DNA of 64,000 nucleotides from CAWDVK01 sp963805715 (GCA_963805715.1 CAWDVK010000017.1:186001-250000), one strand, 5' to 3'. Positions 1 to 9,315 are shown, counted from the stretch's first letter. The notes: generated by a model not told the origin, from the letters alone. A program made the numbers and translations.

Positions 1-744
1 GAACAGGTCGCGAACGCGGGAAGCGCCGACGCCGACGAACATTTCCACGAAATCTGAGCCGGAGATGGAGTAGAACGGCACGCCCGCCTCGCCGGCCACC
101 GCGCGGGCCAGCAGCGTCTTGCCCGTGCCGGGCGGCCCGTACAGCAGCACGCCCTTGGGGATCTTCGCGCCGATAGCCTGGAACTTGCCCGGGCTCTGCA
201 GGAAGTCCTTGATCTCCTGGAGTTCCTCGATCGCCTCATCGGCGCCGGCCACGTCGGCAAAGGTGGTCTTGGGCGTGTCCTTGGTGATCAGCTTCGCCCG
301 CGACTTGCCGAAGTTCATCACCCGGGAGCCGCCGCCCTGCATCTGGTTCAGGAAGACGAAGAAAAGCAGGAAGATCGCGAGGAAGGGCAGCCAGCTGAGA
401 ATCAGGTCCCAGAACGAGCTGCTCTTCGGCGCGATGTTGTTGTAGTACTGCAGCTGCCCGGAGTCGTACTGCTTCTGCAGCACCGTGGTCAGCTCGTTCA
501 GCTGGTTACCCGCCCAGGAGGCCTGCAGGTACTGGCCGTTCTTGGTGACGAGCTGGATAACCTGGTCCGTATCAGTCAGCGTGACCGACTTCGCCTTGCC
601 CGCGTTGACCGCGGCCACGACCTGCGAGGTGTTGACCGACTTGTACTGCGGGCCGGTGCCTGCCAGGCGGTAGACGAAGAGGAACACGATGACGACAAGG
701 AGGATTACCAGAACCCACCCGCGGAACATGCGCTTCAGATCCAT
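1..744 (-). CDS. ftsH: ATP-dependent zinc metalloprotease FtsH, N-terminal part (runs off left edge)
   Basis: This is a membrane-anchored AAA protease that degrades membrane and short-lived cytosolic proteins. Only about 248 residues are in the window, read right to left from an ATG at 744. A first membrane segment lies at about residues 6-23, a short extracytoplasmic domain follows, and a second membrane segment at about 118-137 precedes the AAA module. The Walker A motif GPPGTGKT is visible at about residue 200. The peptidase domain lies outside the window. hpt is upstream in the same orientation, the order known in Streptomyces and Mycobacterium. A second, decayed ftsH 3' half is present at 24.7 kb. 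Family call is secure. Confidence 0.95.
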   Translation of the reverse strand, partial: MDLKRMFRGWVLVILLVVIVFLFVYRLAGTGPQYKSVNTSQVVAAVNAGKAKSVTLTDTDQVIQLVTKNGQYLQASWAGNQLNELTTVLQKQYDSGQLQYYNNIAPKSSSFWDLILSWLPFLAIFLLFFVFLNQMQGGGSRVMNFGKSRAKLITKDTPKTTFADVAGADEAIEELQEIKDFLQSPGKFQAIGAKIPKGVLLYGPPGTGKTLLARAVAGEAGVPFYSISGSDFVEMFVGVGASRVRDLF

Positions 745-1012
745 CGACGAACGGCCCCGCTGGCTCCGGGCCGATCCCTCCTGACGAGCCTCATGCCCCG
801 CCGACCCCCGGCGAGACTGCCGTGCGCCCCAGCGCCCACGCGCGGCTTCCTCTTCCCGCCAGACACGGCGGGAACAATTGACGGTACACCGGGCCGACCG
901 TAGCCGGCACGCAGGAGGCCGCATGGGAAGCCAGCAGCCTTCCAATACGCCCCTTACCCACGTGAACGTATTTCATCGCATGCCGTGTTCCCAGTCCGCC
1001 ACGCGTCACCAG

Positions 1013-1558
1013 TCAGGTATCCCCCGCGTAGACGTGCGGCGCCAGCGTGCCGATGAACGGCAGGTTCCGGTACCGCTCGGTATAGTCGAGGCCGTACCCG
1101 ATGACGAATGCATCATCAATGTCGAAACCGGTGTAAGCGACATCCACCTCCATCTGCGCCGCATGCGGCTTGCGCAGCAGGACGCACACCCGCACCGAGG
1201 CCGGGCCGCGTGACTGCAGGTTCCCGACCAGCCAGGACAGGGTCAGGCCGGAATCCACGATGTCCTCGACGACCAGCACGTGCCGCCCGCTGATATCGGT
1301 ATCGAGGTCCTTGAGGATCCGCACCACGCCCGACGACCTGGTGCCCGAGCCATAAGACGAGACCGCCATCCAGTCCATCTCGACGGGCAGCCGCATCGCC
1401 CGGGCCAGGTCCGCCATCACCATCACGGCGCCCTTGAGCACCCCCACGAGAAGCAGTTCGCGGCCAGCGTAATCGGCGTCGATCTGGGCGGCCAGCTCAC
1501 CGACCCGCTCCTGCAGCTGATCCGAGGTGATCAGGACCGACTCCAGGTCGGCTCCCAT
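1013..1558 (-). CDS. hpt: Hypoxanthine(-guanine) phosphoribosyltransferase
   Basis: This purine-salvage enzyme transfers ribose phosphate from PRPP to hypoxanthine or guanine in the cytosol. I place the start at ATG 1558, giving 181 residues, close to the usual 175-200 for the family; an in-frame extension upstream would run inside tilS. The PRPP-binding loop VLVVEDIVDSGLT and a C-terminal region typical of HPRT are visible. The tilS stop codon ends one base before this ATG, so the two are almost certainly co-transcribed and coupled. The same pair is Rv3625c-Rv3624c in M. tuberculosis. Confidence 0.94.
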   Translation of the reverse strand: MGADLESVLITSDQLQERVGELAAQIDADYAGRELLLVGVLKGAVMVMADLARAMRLPVEMDWMAVSSYGSGTRSSGVVRILKDLDTDISGRHVLVVEDIVDSGLTLSWLVGNLQSRGPASVRVCVLLRKPHAAQMEVDVAYTGFDIDDAFVIGYGLDYTERYRNLPFIGTLAPHVYAGDT

Positions 1559-1559
1559 G

Positions 1560-2573
1560 TCAGTCTCCTGCACGCTGGCCCTCCGATCGCCCTGCCGCGG
1601 TGAAGAGCAGCCTGCCATACCGCCGCTGGCAGCGGACCTGGCCGGGCAAGTCCGTCCAGCGCTGCCCGTGCCAGCCGCAGACCAGCGCCTCCATCTCGCT
1701 GACATGATGCTCCGTCAGCGAGCCCGCCGGGCAGCCGGCCGCCAGCGCCGCCCGCCGGAGTACCCGCCGCCGCAGCGCATCCGGGAGCCCGGCGAGCTCG
1801 GCCGGCAGCGCACAGCCGGCGCCGCGGATCCGTTCTGTCTCGGCGTCGGCGAGCTGGTCTAGTAGGTCAGCGTCATCGCGCAGCAGCCGCGCCGTCCTGG
1901 CCAGGGCCTCGACCGCGCCGGGGCCGAGCGTCTCCGACAGCGCCGGCATCAGCCGGGTCCGGACCCTGACCCTGGCATAGGCCGGGTCATCGTTCTGCGG
2001 ATCCTGCCACGGCCGCAGGCCGAGCGCGGCGCAGGCCGCTCCCGTCTGAGCCCGGCGCAGGCCGAGCAGCGGCCGGAGGTAACGGCCGCTGCGCGGCGCC
2101 ATCCCGGCGAGCGAGCGGGCCCCCGAGCCTCGCGCCAGCCCGAGCAGGACCGTCTCGGCCTGGTCATCCATGGTGTGCCCGAGCAGGAGGGCGGCAGCCG
2201 CGCAGCTGTCGGCGACCTGGTCGAGCGCGGCATACCTGGCAGCGCGCGCGGCCGCCTCGGGGCCCGGGTAGCGGCGGCCGCCCGGCCCGGCCACGGTCAC
2301 CCGGACGGCCGTGACCGGGTCCAGGCCGAGGCTGGTCAGGTTCGCGGCGACCTGCTCGGCCTGCTCGGCCGATCCGGGCTGCAGTCCGTGGTCCACGGTG
2401 ACGCCGCCGCCGCGCAGGCCGAGCCGGGGTGCCTCGAAGGCCAGGGCCGCGGCCAGCGCAAGCGAGTCACCCCCGCCCGAGCAGGCGGCGAGGATCAGCT
2501 CGCCGGGCGCGAACGGAGCCAGCGCCCGGCGCACGGCCTGCCGGACTGCCGCCACCGCCGGATGCGGGCCCAT
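1560..2573 (-). CDS. tilS: tRNA(Ile)-lysidine synthetase
   Basis: TilS attaches lysine to C34 of the CAU-anticodon tRNA-Ile so that it reads AUA, an essential step in bacterial decoding. The 337-residue product has the N-type ATP pyrophosphatase PP-loop ACSGGGDSLALA near residue 30 and the conserved GHTMDDQAET segment in the catalytic domain. The C-terminal part after about residue 220 is Ala/Leu-rich and shorter than in E. coli, as is usual in actinobacteria. It abuts hpt downstream and follows the zinc peptidase gene upstream. Confidence 0.92.
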   Translation of the reverse strand: MGPHPAVAAVRQAVRRALAPFAPGELILAACSGGGDSLALAAALAFEAPRLGLRGGGVTVDHGLQPGSAEQAEQVAANLTSLGLDPVTAVRVTVAGPGGRRYPGPEAAARAARYAALDQVADSCAAAALLLGHTMDDQAETVLLGLARGSGARSLAGMAPRSGRYLRPLLGLRRAQTGAACAALGLRPWQDPQNDDPAYARVRVRTRLMPALSETLGPGAVEALARTARLLRDDADLLDQLADAETERIRGAGCALPAELAGLPDALRRRVLRRAALAAGCPAGSLTEHHVSEMEALVCGWHGQRWTDLPGQVRCQRRYGRLLFTAAGRSEGQRAGD

Positions 2574-2609
2574 CTGGCTACCCAGCCTGCCCGTGCCCAG
2601 CTGCGCTGC

Positions 2610-3749
2610 TCAGCCGGCGGCCAGGCCGGGCCGGTCGACCCGCTCCAGCCACAGCTGCGGGCTGGCGAACTCATCCCTGGTCGGCAGCGTGTCCGGGGAC
2701 GTCCACACCTTGTTGAACGTGTCCATGCCCGCCTGGGCCACGACCGCCTTCACGAAGTGCGAGCCCTGCTCGTACTGCTTCATCTTCAGGTCAATGCCCA
2801 GGATCTTGCGGATGGCCTGCTCGATCCGGCCCGCCGATCCGCGCCGGGCGGTGAACTTGGCCCGGATGTCGGCGACGGAGGGGACGACGCTCGGTCCCAC
2901 CGCGTCCATCACGTAGTCGCCGTGTCCCTCTACCAGCGTCATGACGGAGGTCAGCCGCTCCAGGATCTCGCGCTGCCGCGGACTCTGCATGGCCTCGATC
3001 AGGCTCTCGGCCTTGTCTGGCCCGCCCCCCTGGCCATTGCCCTCGCCGCCGCGGCTGCTGCGGACAGCTCCGGCCACGACATCGGCCGCCGCCCGCAGCC
3101 TGTTCAGGATCGAGGCCGGGTCGAGGTCGGAGGCGAGCAGAAACTCGGTCATCTGCTCCTGCACGTACGGCCGGAGCCAGGCCACCGAGGTGAACTGCGT
3201 CCGGTGCGTCTCCTCGTGCAGGCAGACCCAGCGCCGGAAGTCACTCGGGTTGACGCCCAGCTCGCGCTCGACCATCACGATGTTGGGCGCGACCAGCGTC
3301 AGCCAGGCCGGGGCGTCAGCGACCGGGGCGTCCGGGTCGGGCGGCAGGAACAGCTCGTACTGCCCGAGCACCCGGCCGGCCAGGTACGCGAGGATCAGGC
3401 CCGCCTGCATGCCGGTCACCCGCGACCCGACGGCCGTGATCATCGATCCGGCCGGCGGGGCGGTGCCGCGCTCCTGCATGTGCTCGACCAGCGGGTCGAG
3501 CACGACCCGGAACCCGTCGACGTTGGCGCGGATCCAGCCGGAGCGGTCCACCACGGCGACGTTCCCGTCGTCCGCGGCACCGGGCAGGCCGGTGAGCTCG
3601 CGGACCGGCTCCGCTACGGCGGCCGCCAGCTGGCGCAGCTCGGCGACCACGCTCCTCGCCTCGGCCATGCTCACCTGGGGCCCTGGCCTGACCCATCGGA
3701 CCCCGGTCGACGTGGCGACCTGCCAGTCAATCATCTGCGTGCTGCTCAC
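2610..3749 (-). CDS. Zinc-dependent metalloprotease-like protein, DUF2342 (Rv3626c-type)
   Basis: This actinobacterial zincin-like family has no firm substrate. I choose GTG 3749, giving 379 residues, because the in-frame extension to 3839 is an Arg/Gly-rich stretch without resemblance to the family, while the chosen start gives the conserved opening segment. The metal-binding HEETH motif is at about residues 178-182, with the downstream helix typical of the family. Position between tilS and dacB is conserved in Mycobacterium (Rv3626c) and Streptomyces. Older annotations call it F420-biosynthesis-associated, which nothing here supports. Confidence 0.85.
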   Translation of the reverse strand: MSSTQMIDWQVATSTGVRWVRPGPQVSMAEARSVVAELRQLAAAVAEPVRELTGLPGAADDGNVAVVDRSGWIRANVDGFRVVLDPLVEHMQERGTAPPAGSMITAVGSRVTGMQAGLILAYLAGRVLGQYELFLPPDPDAPVADAPAWLTLVAPNIVMVERELGVNPSDFRRWVCLHEETHRTQFTSVAWLRPYVQEQMTEFLLASDLDPASILNRLRAAADVVAGAVRSSRGGEGNGQGGGPDKAESLIEAMQSPRQREILERLTSVMTLVEGHGDYVMDAVGPSVVPSVADIRAKFTARRGSAGRIEQAIRKILGIDLKMKQYEQGSHFVKAVVAQAGMDTFNKVWTSPDTLPTRDEFASPQLWLERVDRPGLAAG

Positions 3750-3840
3750 CCCCCCACCGTACGTGGGCCGGCGAGCGGCTGCCTCGCCCGGGCGTGCCCG
3801 GCCGCTGCCGCGGGCTCGCCGCCGGCCCGATCGGCGCACG

Positions 3841-5301
3841 TCAGCGGCAGCCGCAGCCCGCCAGAACTGTCGCCAGCCTGGCCATCTGGAGGCCCGCCAC
3901 GGTCAGGCCGCCCCGGGCGGGCAGCCGGTCAGCCATCACGGCGAAGGCCAGCAGCTGGCCATTCCTGGCGCTGGCGATGCCGGCCAGCGCGGCGACCGTC
4001 AGGAGGTTGCCGGTCTTCGCCCGCACGACGCCGAGCGCAGCCGGCCCCGCCTCGGCGAAGGCGCTGCCGCCCGGCGCCAGCGTGCCGGAGAAGCCGGCCA
4101 CCGGCAGCCCGGTGATCGCGGCGCGCAGGCCGGGATGCGCCGGGCTGGCCGCGAGGCCGATCAGCGCGATCAGGGCGGCCGGGGTGATCCGGTCATCGGG
4201 GGACAGGCCGCTGCCGTCGACCAGGCTGACTCCGCCGGCTACTCCGAGCTTGCCGAGCTCGGCTTCCTCGGCCGCGGCGGCGCCGCTGAAGGAGGCGGGC
4301 CTGCCGGTGGCGATCGCCACCTGCCTGGCCAGATTCTCGGCGATCACGTTGTTGCTCTCGGTCAGCATCCACTGGACGATCTCCGACAGCGGAGGCGACG
4401 CCGCGCTGGCGATCGTCGCCGCGCCCCTGGCGGCCACCGTCGCCGCCGGGGCCGCCGTCACCTCGACGCCGTCCGCGCGCAGGAAGCCGGCGAAGGCGTC
4501 TGCGGCCTCGGCGGCCGGGCTGAATGTCCGCGGCAGCGAGTTGCCCGGATCGTCGGCATCCTGCGGCGCGCCGGTCGCCGTGAGCCGGCCCTGATCCACC
4601 TCAAGCGGGCTGATCGGCGTGACGTTCCCCGTGGTCACGTAGCTGACCGGCCAGCCCGGCGCGAGCCCGGGCCCGGTGTAGAGCGAGGCGTCGTAGCTGA
4701 GCTGCACGCGGCCGGTTCCCCGTGCCCGCAGCGCCTTCGCCGTCCTGGCCGCGAGCTGCGCCAGGGTGGCGGGCTGCGGGTAGTCAGCGGGCGGCGGGGA
4801 TCCTGCCGCCAGCGTCGGGTCGCCGCCGCCGACCAGCACGATGTCGCCGGCTCCCGCGCCGCTGACCACCCTGGTGGTGAACCGGGCCGCGGGGCCGAGA
4901 ACGGCGAGAGCCGCCACCGCGGTCGCGATCTTCGTCGTGGAAGCCGGCTGGAACGCCGAGCCGGCGTTCGCCGAGTACAGCACCTGGCCGGTGGCCAGGT
5001 CCGTGACCTCCACGCCGACGTGCGGGCCGAGCGCGCCGGAGCGCAGCACCGGGCCCAGCGCGGTGGCGACGCCTGCCGGGGTCGCGGCCGCCCCGGTGGC
5101 CGGGGCCGCCGACCCTTCCGCGGCACCGCCGGACGGCGCCAGCACGGCCGGCGCCGAGACCAGCGGCCGCGGCGCCACCCGCGGCACATCCCACCGGGCC
5201 AGGCTCTGCGGCAGCACCCGCGCGACCGTGACGCCAGCGCCGATGGTGAACACGCAGAGCAGCGCCAGCGAGGCGACGGCCAGGCGGTGGAGTCGGCGCA
5301 C
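3841..5301 (-). CDS. dacB: D-alanyl-D-alanine carboxypeptidase/endopeptidase (PBP4 family)
   Basis: This exported serine peptidase trims or cleaves peptidoglycan stem peptides. The 486-residue product starts with a basic N-terminus and a hydrophobic signal or anchor segment at about residues 7-27. All three penicillin-binding motifs are seen: STTK at 121-124, SNN at 316-318 and KTG at 429-431, so the enzyme should be active. Large spacing between the first two motifs is typical of the PBP4 class. It is the Rv3627c equivalent and is divergent from ppa, with the shared promoter in the 5302-5414 gap. Confidence 0.93.
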   Translation of the reverse strand: MRRLHRLAVASLALLCVFTIGAGVTVARVLPQSLARWDVPRVAPRPLVSAPAVLAPSGGAAEGSAAPATGAAATPAGVATALGPVLRSGALGPHVGVEVTDLATGQVLYSANAGSAFQPASTTKIATAVAALAVLGPAARFTTRVVSGAGAGDIVLVGGGDPTLAAGSPPPADYPQPATLAQLAARTAKALRARGTGRVQLSYDASLYTGPGLAPGWPVSYVTTGNVTPISPLEVDQGRLTATGAPQDADDPGNSLPRTFSPAAEAADAFAGFLRADGVEVTAAPAATVAARGAATIASAASPPLSEIVQWMLTESNNVIAENLARQVAIATGRPASFSGAAAAEEAELGKLGVAGGVSLVDGSGLSPDDRITPAALIALIGLAASPAHPGLRAAITGLPVAGFSGTLAPGGSAFAEAGPAALGVVRAKTGNLLTVAALAGIASARNGQLLAFAVMADRLPARGGLTVAGLQMARLATVLAGCGCR

Positions 5302-5414
5302 CGGCGGTCCCTTCGCGGCAGGCCGGCCTCCCGCCAGCCAGGGTGGGACGCCGATCGGGTAGACATCTCCTCAGGCGATGGAGTCAATCACCCAGGCGGC
5401 GAGAGGAAGAAATC

Positions 5415-5912
5415 GTGGAGTTCGATGTGGTAATCGAAATCCCCAAGGGGCAACGTAACAAGTACGAGATGGATCATGAGACGGGCCGGATCCGGCTGGA
5501 CCGGATGCTGTTCACCTCCACCCGCTACCCGGCTGACTACGGGTTCATCGAGGACACGCTGGCGGACGACGGCGATCCGCTCGATGCCCTGGTGCTGCTG
5601 GAGGAGCCGACGTTCCCCGGCTGCCTGATCCGGTGCCGGGCCATCGGCATGTTCCGGATGCGCGACGAGATGGGCCGGGATGACAAGGTCCTGTGCGTGC
5701 CAGCCACCGATCCGCGGATGGCGCACCTGCGCGACATCGCCGATGTCCCGGAATTTGACCGGCTGGAGATCCAGCACTTCTTCGAGGTCTATAAAGCGCT
5801 GGAACCCGGGAAGACAGTGGAAGCAGCCATGTGGACAGACCTGACGGCCGCCGACGCGGAGATCGAGGCCTGCCGCAAGCGCCTGGCGGAGTCAGCCGGG
5901 CACGGGAACTGA
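5415..5912 (+). CDS. ppa: Inorganic pyrophosphatase, family I
   Basis: This soluble enzyme hydrolyses pyrophosphate to drive biosynthetic reactions. The start is the GTG at 5415, preceded by the purine-rich site GAGAGGAAGA at 5401-5410; longer in-frame starts read into non-conserved sequence. The 165-residue product has the family signature DDGDPLDALVL, with the three metal-binding aspartates, and matches the usual actinobacterial length of about 160-170. It is divergent from dacB, as in Rv3627c-Rv3628. Confidence 0.95.
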   Translation: MEFDVVIEIPKGQRNKYEMDHETGRIRLDRMLFTSTRYPADYGFIEDTLADDGDPLDALVLLEEPTFPGCLIRCRAIGMFRMRDEMGRDDKVLCVPATDPRMAHLRDIADVPEFDRLEIQHFFEVYKALEPGKTVEAAMWTDLTAADAEIEACRKRLAESAGHGN

Positions 5913-6053
5913 CCATCCCGGACTCGCCGCGGTCATGAGGGTCCGACCGGCACATAGCACCCGATGAGGGATGCTAGCGGGCAGTGCGGGCAGCGTGACT
6001 GCTACCTGAACTGCGGGCACTATGAGGATGTGAACGCAGCCGAGGAGGCACCC

Positions 6054-6737
6054 GTGGACGACACGGATGACATGCTCAGCCAGGCGCCGTTGTTCGAGGC
6101 CCTGAGCGAGGAGGATGCGCGCGCGCTGCGATCGGACGTGACTGACGTGACGATGAGCCGTGGCGAGCGGCTCTTCGCCGAGGGCGATCAGGGTGACCGG
6201 CTGTACGTCATCCTGTCCGGCAAGATCAAGCTGACCAGGGAGGCCCCGGACGGCCGGGAGAACCTGCTGAGCGTGCACGGGCCCGGTGAGATGTTCGGCG
6301 AGCTGTCGCTCTTCGATCCCAGCCCGCGCACGGCCAGCGCCACCGCCATCACCGAGACCCGGCTCGCCGCCCTGGGCCACGACAACGTCCGGAGCTGGCT
6401 GGCTACACGGCCTGACGTGGCCATGCACATGCTGCGGGCGCTGGCCCAGCGGCTGCGCCGGATTAATGACGTGAAGGCGGACCTGGTCTTCACCGATGTT
6501 CCCGGCCGGGTGGCGAAGGCGCTGCTTGACCTGGCCGAGCGGTTCGGCGTTGCGCAGGAGGATGGCATCCAGGTCAGCCACGACCTGACCCAGGAGGAGC
6601 TCGCCCAGCTGGTCGGGGCATCCAGGGAGACCGTCAACAAGGCTCTCGCCGATTTCGCGGCCCGCGGCTGGATCCAGCTGTCCGCCAAGTCAGTGCTGCT
6701 GCTGGCCCCCGACCGGCTGCGCAAGCGCGCTCGCTAG
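6054..6737 (+). CDS. crp: CRP/FNR-family transcriptional regulator (Crp/GlxR type)
   Basis: This is a cyclic-nucleotide-type global regulator. I choose GTG 6054, preceded by CGAGGAGGC, which gives 227 residues, almost the length of mycobacterial Crp (Rv3676, 224 residues); a longer in-frame start at 5964 adds an unconserved Cys-rich leader. The N-terminal beta-roll contains EGDQGDRLYVILSG and GEMFGELSLFD, and the C-terminal helix-turn-helix contains QEELAQLVGASRETVNKAL. Phosphate-pocket Arg and Ser residues typical of the family appear in FDPSPRTASA. It is divergent or separate from the next gene, an arrangement shared with Mycobacterium. Confidence 0.93.
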   Translation: MDDTDDMLSQAPLFEALSEEDARALRSDVTDVTMSRGERLFAEGDQGDRLYVILSGKIKLTREAPDGRENLLSVHGPGEMFGELSLFDPSPRTASATAITETRLAALGHDNVRSWLATRPDVAMHMLRALAQRLRRINDVKADLVFTDVPGRVAKALLDLAERFGVAQEDGIQVSHDLTQEELAQLVGASRETVNKALADFAARGWIQLSAKSVLLLAPDRLRKRAR

Positions 6738-6805
6738 CCCATCAGGCCGGGGCGCGCCCTGGCCGGGCGGCCCGGTTTGCGGGTGAAGAGCTACCAGGTG
6801 CGGAG

Positions 6806-7588
6806 TTACCAGGTGAAGCCGGCCGGCAGGACACCGCGGCCGGCCAGGTACTCCAGCTGGGCCCGGACCGACCACTGCGCGAAGGGCCACAATCCGGGGT
6901 CGACCGCCGCGTAGACGCGCTGCACGATCTCCGCCAGGGTCCTGTCGCCAGCCGCGATGGCGGCCAGCACCTCCTCGAGCCGCTCCGCCCGGTGAGCCAG
7001 GTAAAAGTCCAGCACGGCGGCCGGCTCGGCCAGCATCGGCCCGTGACCCGGCAGCAGCACCTGCAGGCCGGCCTCCTCGACCAGCATCCGGAGCCGGCTG
7101 AGGGAATCGAGGTAGTCGGCCAGGCTGCCATCGCGGGCGATCACGGTCGTCCCGCGCCCGAGCACCGTGTCGCCAGTCAGCAGCGCACCATCGGCGGCGA
7201 TCTGCAGGCAGACGGAATCATCGGTGTGCCCCGGCGTGGCAATGACCCGCAGCTCGCAGCCGCCCTCGTCCAGAACGGCGCCGGGCGGCAGTCCCTCCTC
7301 GCCGAGCCGGTGCGCCGGGTCGACCGCGCGCACCGGCGCACCGGTCATCCCGGCCAGCCTGGCCGCGCCCGCCGAGTGATCCCGGTGCCGGTGGGTGAGC
7401 ACGATCAGGCGTACCTGCTGGCCCGCCTCAGCGGCCAGCCCGCGCACCCGGCTCAGGTGCGCTTCGTCGTCCGGGCCGGGATCCACGACGATCGCCGCCG
7501 CCGAGCCAGGGTCGGCGATCAGCCAGGTGTTCGTCCCGTCCAGGGTCATCGGCGACGGATTCGGGGCCAGCACGCACGTTGACCGCAC
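6806..7588 (-). CDS. MBL-fold metallo-hydrolase (LACTB2/Rv3677c-type)
   Basis: This is a metallo-beta-lactamase-fold hydrolase, likely a cytosolic thioester hydrolase or endoribonuclease-like enzyme as in the human LACTB2 group; substrate is unknown. The zinc motif THRHRDH lies at about residues 65-71 of 260, with further metal ligands in TPGHTDDS and LLTGDT. The C-terminal winged-helix-like tail found in this subgroup is present. It sits next to crp in the opposite orientation, as Rv3677c does. Confidence 0.88.
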   Translation of the reverse strand: MRSTCVLAPNPSPMTLDGTNTWLIADPGSAAAIVVDPGPDDEAHLSRVRGLAAEAGQQVRLIVLTHRHRDHSAGAARLAGMTGAPVRAVDPAHRLGEEGLPPGAVLDEGGCELRVIATPGHTDDSVCLQIAADGALLTGDTVLGRGTTVIARDGSLADYLDSLSRLRMLVEEAGLQVLLPGHGPMLAEPAAVLDFYLAHRAERLEEVLAAIAAGDRTLAEIVQRVYAAVDPGLWPFAQWSVRAQLEYLAGRGVLPAGFTW

Positions 7589-7673
7589 CGTGCCCGACCC
7601 GTCGATCGGATGGTCTTCCCCGGCAAACCAGCCGGCCGGGCCGGCTCGCCGCCGGCCCGGTCCGCCGGGCCGC

Positions 7674-8570
7674 TCACAGCGGGCACTCCCCTGCTCCCGG
7701 CACGGTGAGCCAGGCCGCTCCTTCCCGCAGCAGCACCTCCGGAATCCTCGGCGCCACCAGCCGCGGCCCGGCCAGGGCCGTTTCCACGTCGCCGCATCTC
7801 GCCAGCTCAGCCAGGGTCACGGCCGTTGGCGGCCAGAGCACGATCTCGCTTCGCCGCCCGGCCTCGATGGCGGCCAGGGGCGCGATCCAGGCCACCGCGG
7901 CGGCCTCGCCCCCGACATCCCTGGTGCGCTGCCCGGCCGGCAGCGCCGCGGCGAAGAACCTGGTGTCATACCGCCGTTCCTCGACGATCGGCGTGATCCA
8001 CCGCGACCAGGGCCGCAGCAGGTCGGCCCGGAGCACGAGGCCGCGGCGGCTGAGCAGTTCGGCCAGCGACACTGACCGGTCGAGCAGCGCGCGGCGGTCG
8101 GCTTCCCAGTCCTCGCTGGTGGTGTCGGCCACGACGGAGTCCGCCGACTCGCCGGCCAGCAGCACCCCTGACTCCTCGAAGGTCTCCCGGACTGCCGCGC
8201 AGACCAGGGCCCTGGCCAGCTCCGGCGGCGCGTCGAAGACCTGGCCCCACTCCGCGACGCCGGGGCCGGCCCAGGCCACGTCCTTATCGGCGTCCCGGCG
8301 GTCGACCGACCCGCCGGGAAAGACGAATGCCCCCGGAGCGAACGCCATGGAGGACTGCCTGCGCAGCATGTAGACCTCCAGCCCGCCGTCGCCGGCGGCG
8401 CGGCCCGCGGCCGGCGGTCCGGCTGATCGCTCAGCCGTCCGCAGCAGCATCACCGTGGCGGCATCGCGCGGTGCCGCCGGCACGGCGCTGCCCGCGATGA
8501 TCTGCTGCGCCCGGGCGTCCAGGCGACCGCGGAACCGGATCCGCGCGGCCTCTGGTGTCCCGTCGCCCAC
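7674..8570 (-). CDS. NUDIX hydrolase
   Basis: This family hydrolyses nucleoside-diphosphate derivatives, often as a sanitation or CoA-cleaving enzyme. The NUDIX box core RETFEESG is at about residues 128-135 counted from GTG 8570, with the preceding glycine in PGGSVDRRDAD separated by a longer insertion than in the classical box. This longer form is seen in actinobacterial enzymes related to the human NUDT19 group. The start is uncertain: GTG 8570 (298 residues) avoids an Arg/Ala-rich leader that the ATG at 8648 would add. It lies in a minus-strand run with the MBL hydrolase downstream and RidA upstream. Confidence 0.85.
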   Translation of the reverse strand: MGDGTPEAARIRFRGRLDARAQQIIAGSAVPAAPRDAATVMLLRTAERSAGPPAAGRAAGDGGLEVYMLRRQSSMAFAPGAFVFPGGSVDRRDADKDVAWAGPGVAEWGQVFDAPPELARALVCAAVRETFEESGVLLAGESADSVVADTTSEDWEADRRALLDRSVSLAELLSRRGLVLRADLLRPWSRWITPIVEERRYDTRFFAAALPAGQRTRDVGGEAAAVAWIAPLAAIEAGRRSEIVLWPPTAVTLAELARCGDVETALAGPRLVAPRIPEVLLREGAAWLTVPGAGECPL

Positions 8571-8668
8571 GCCCGCTCTCCTTCGTGCCGTGCCGGATGC
8601 TGCCGTCGACGAGGGGTGCCCGGCCGGCCCGCGGCTCTCGGCCGGCACCGGCCGGGCAGCCTGCCGCC

Positions 8669-9163
8669 CTAGTCCCTGACCTCGGCGATCAGCTCTATTT
8701 CCACGGGCGCGTCCAGCGGCAGCACGGCTGTGCCGACGGCACTGCGTGCATGACGCCCCGCCTCCCCGAAAACCTCGAGGAGCAGCTCGCTCGCACCGTT
8801 GACGACCTGCGCCTGCGCGGTGAAGTCCGGCGCGCTCGCCACGTAGCCGGTGACCTTGACAATCCGCCGGATCGCGGACAGGCCGGTCGTGACCGAGGCG
8901 ACCGCGGCGAGCGCATTCAGCGCGCAGGTCCGGGCCAGCGCGCCGGCCTCCGCTGCCCCGACGTCGGCGCCGACCTTTCCGGCGGCCAGCAGCTCGCCTT
9001 CGGCGACCGGCAGCTGCCCGGCCGTGTAGACGTAGTCGCCGGTGCGCACGGCCGGGACATAGGCGGCCAGCGGGGGCGAGACCGTCGGCAGGGTCAGCCC
9101 GAGCGCCGCGAGCCTGGCCTCCGGCGAGCCGGGCGCGGAGTCCGCGTCCTCATCCGCGCTCAT
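8669..9163 (-). CDS. RidA/YjgF-family protein
   Basis: RidA proteins deaminate reactive enamine or imine intermediates, though many actinobacterial members have other roles. The ATG at 9163 gives 164 residues and overlaps the stop of the upstream DUF4177 gene by four bases (ATGA), which decides the start. The family core is visible in YVYTAGQLP and in the long alpha-helical middle part. It is the Rv3678c equivalent and is probably translated with the small gene upstream. Confidence 0.87.
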   Translation of the reverse strand: MSADEDADSAPGSPEARLAALGLTLPTVSPPLAAYVPAVRTGDYVYTAGQLPVAEGELLAAGKVGADVGAAEAGALARTCALNALAAVASVTTGLSAIRRIVKVTGYVASAPDFTAQAQVVNGASELLLEVFGEAGRHARSAVGTAVLPLDAPVEIELIAEVRD

Positions 9164-9315
9164 TCCTTGCCCCGCTTCATGTAGGCAATCAGCTGCTCGG
9201 GATTGGGTCCTGGCACCACGGCCACGAGTTCCCATCCGTCGTCGCCCCAGTTGTCCAGGATCTGCTTGGTCGCATGCACGAGCAGCGGCACTGTTGCGTA
9301 CTCCCACTTGGCCAT
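9160..9315 (-). CDS. Small DUF4177-type protein, 51 residues
   Basis: Reading right to left from ATG 9315 gives a 51-residue protein beginning MAKWEYATVPLL and ending YMKRGKE. The pattern, a short beta strand with WEYATVP followed by NWGDDGWELVAVV, is the DUF4177 fold signature. The stop TGA overlaps the RidA start codon by four bases, supporting real translation. A gene of the same size lies at this place in M. tuberculosis (Rv3678A). Function is unknown. Confidence 0.85.
   Translation of the reverse strand: MAKWEYATVPLLVHATKQILDNWGDDGWELVAVVPGPNPEQLIAYMKRGKE

Noticed and set aside
2175..5433. Long plus-strand open frames (646 and 830 codons)
   Set aside because: They lie antisense to tilS, the zinc peptidase and dacB, whose motifs are clear. 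Their composition is typical of shadow frames.
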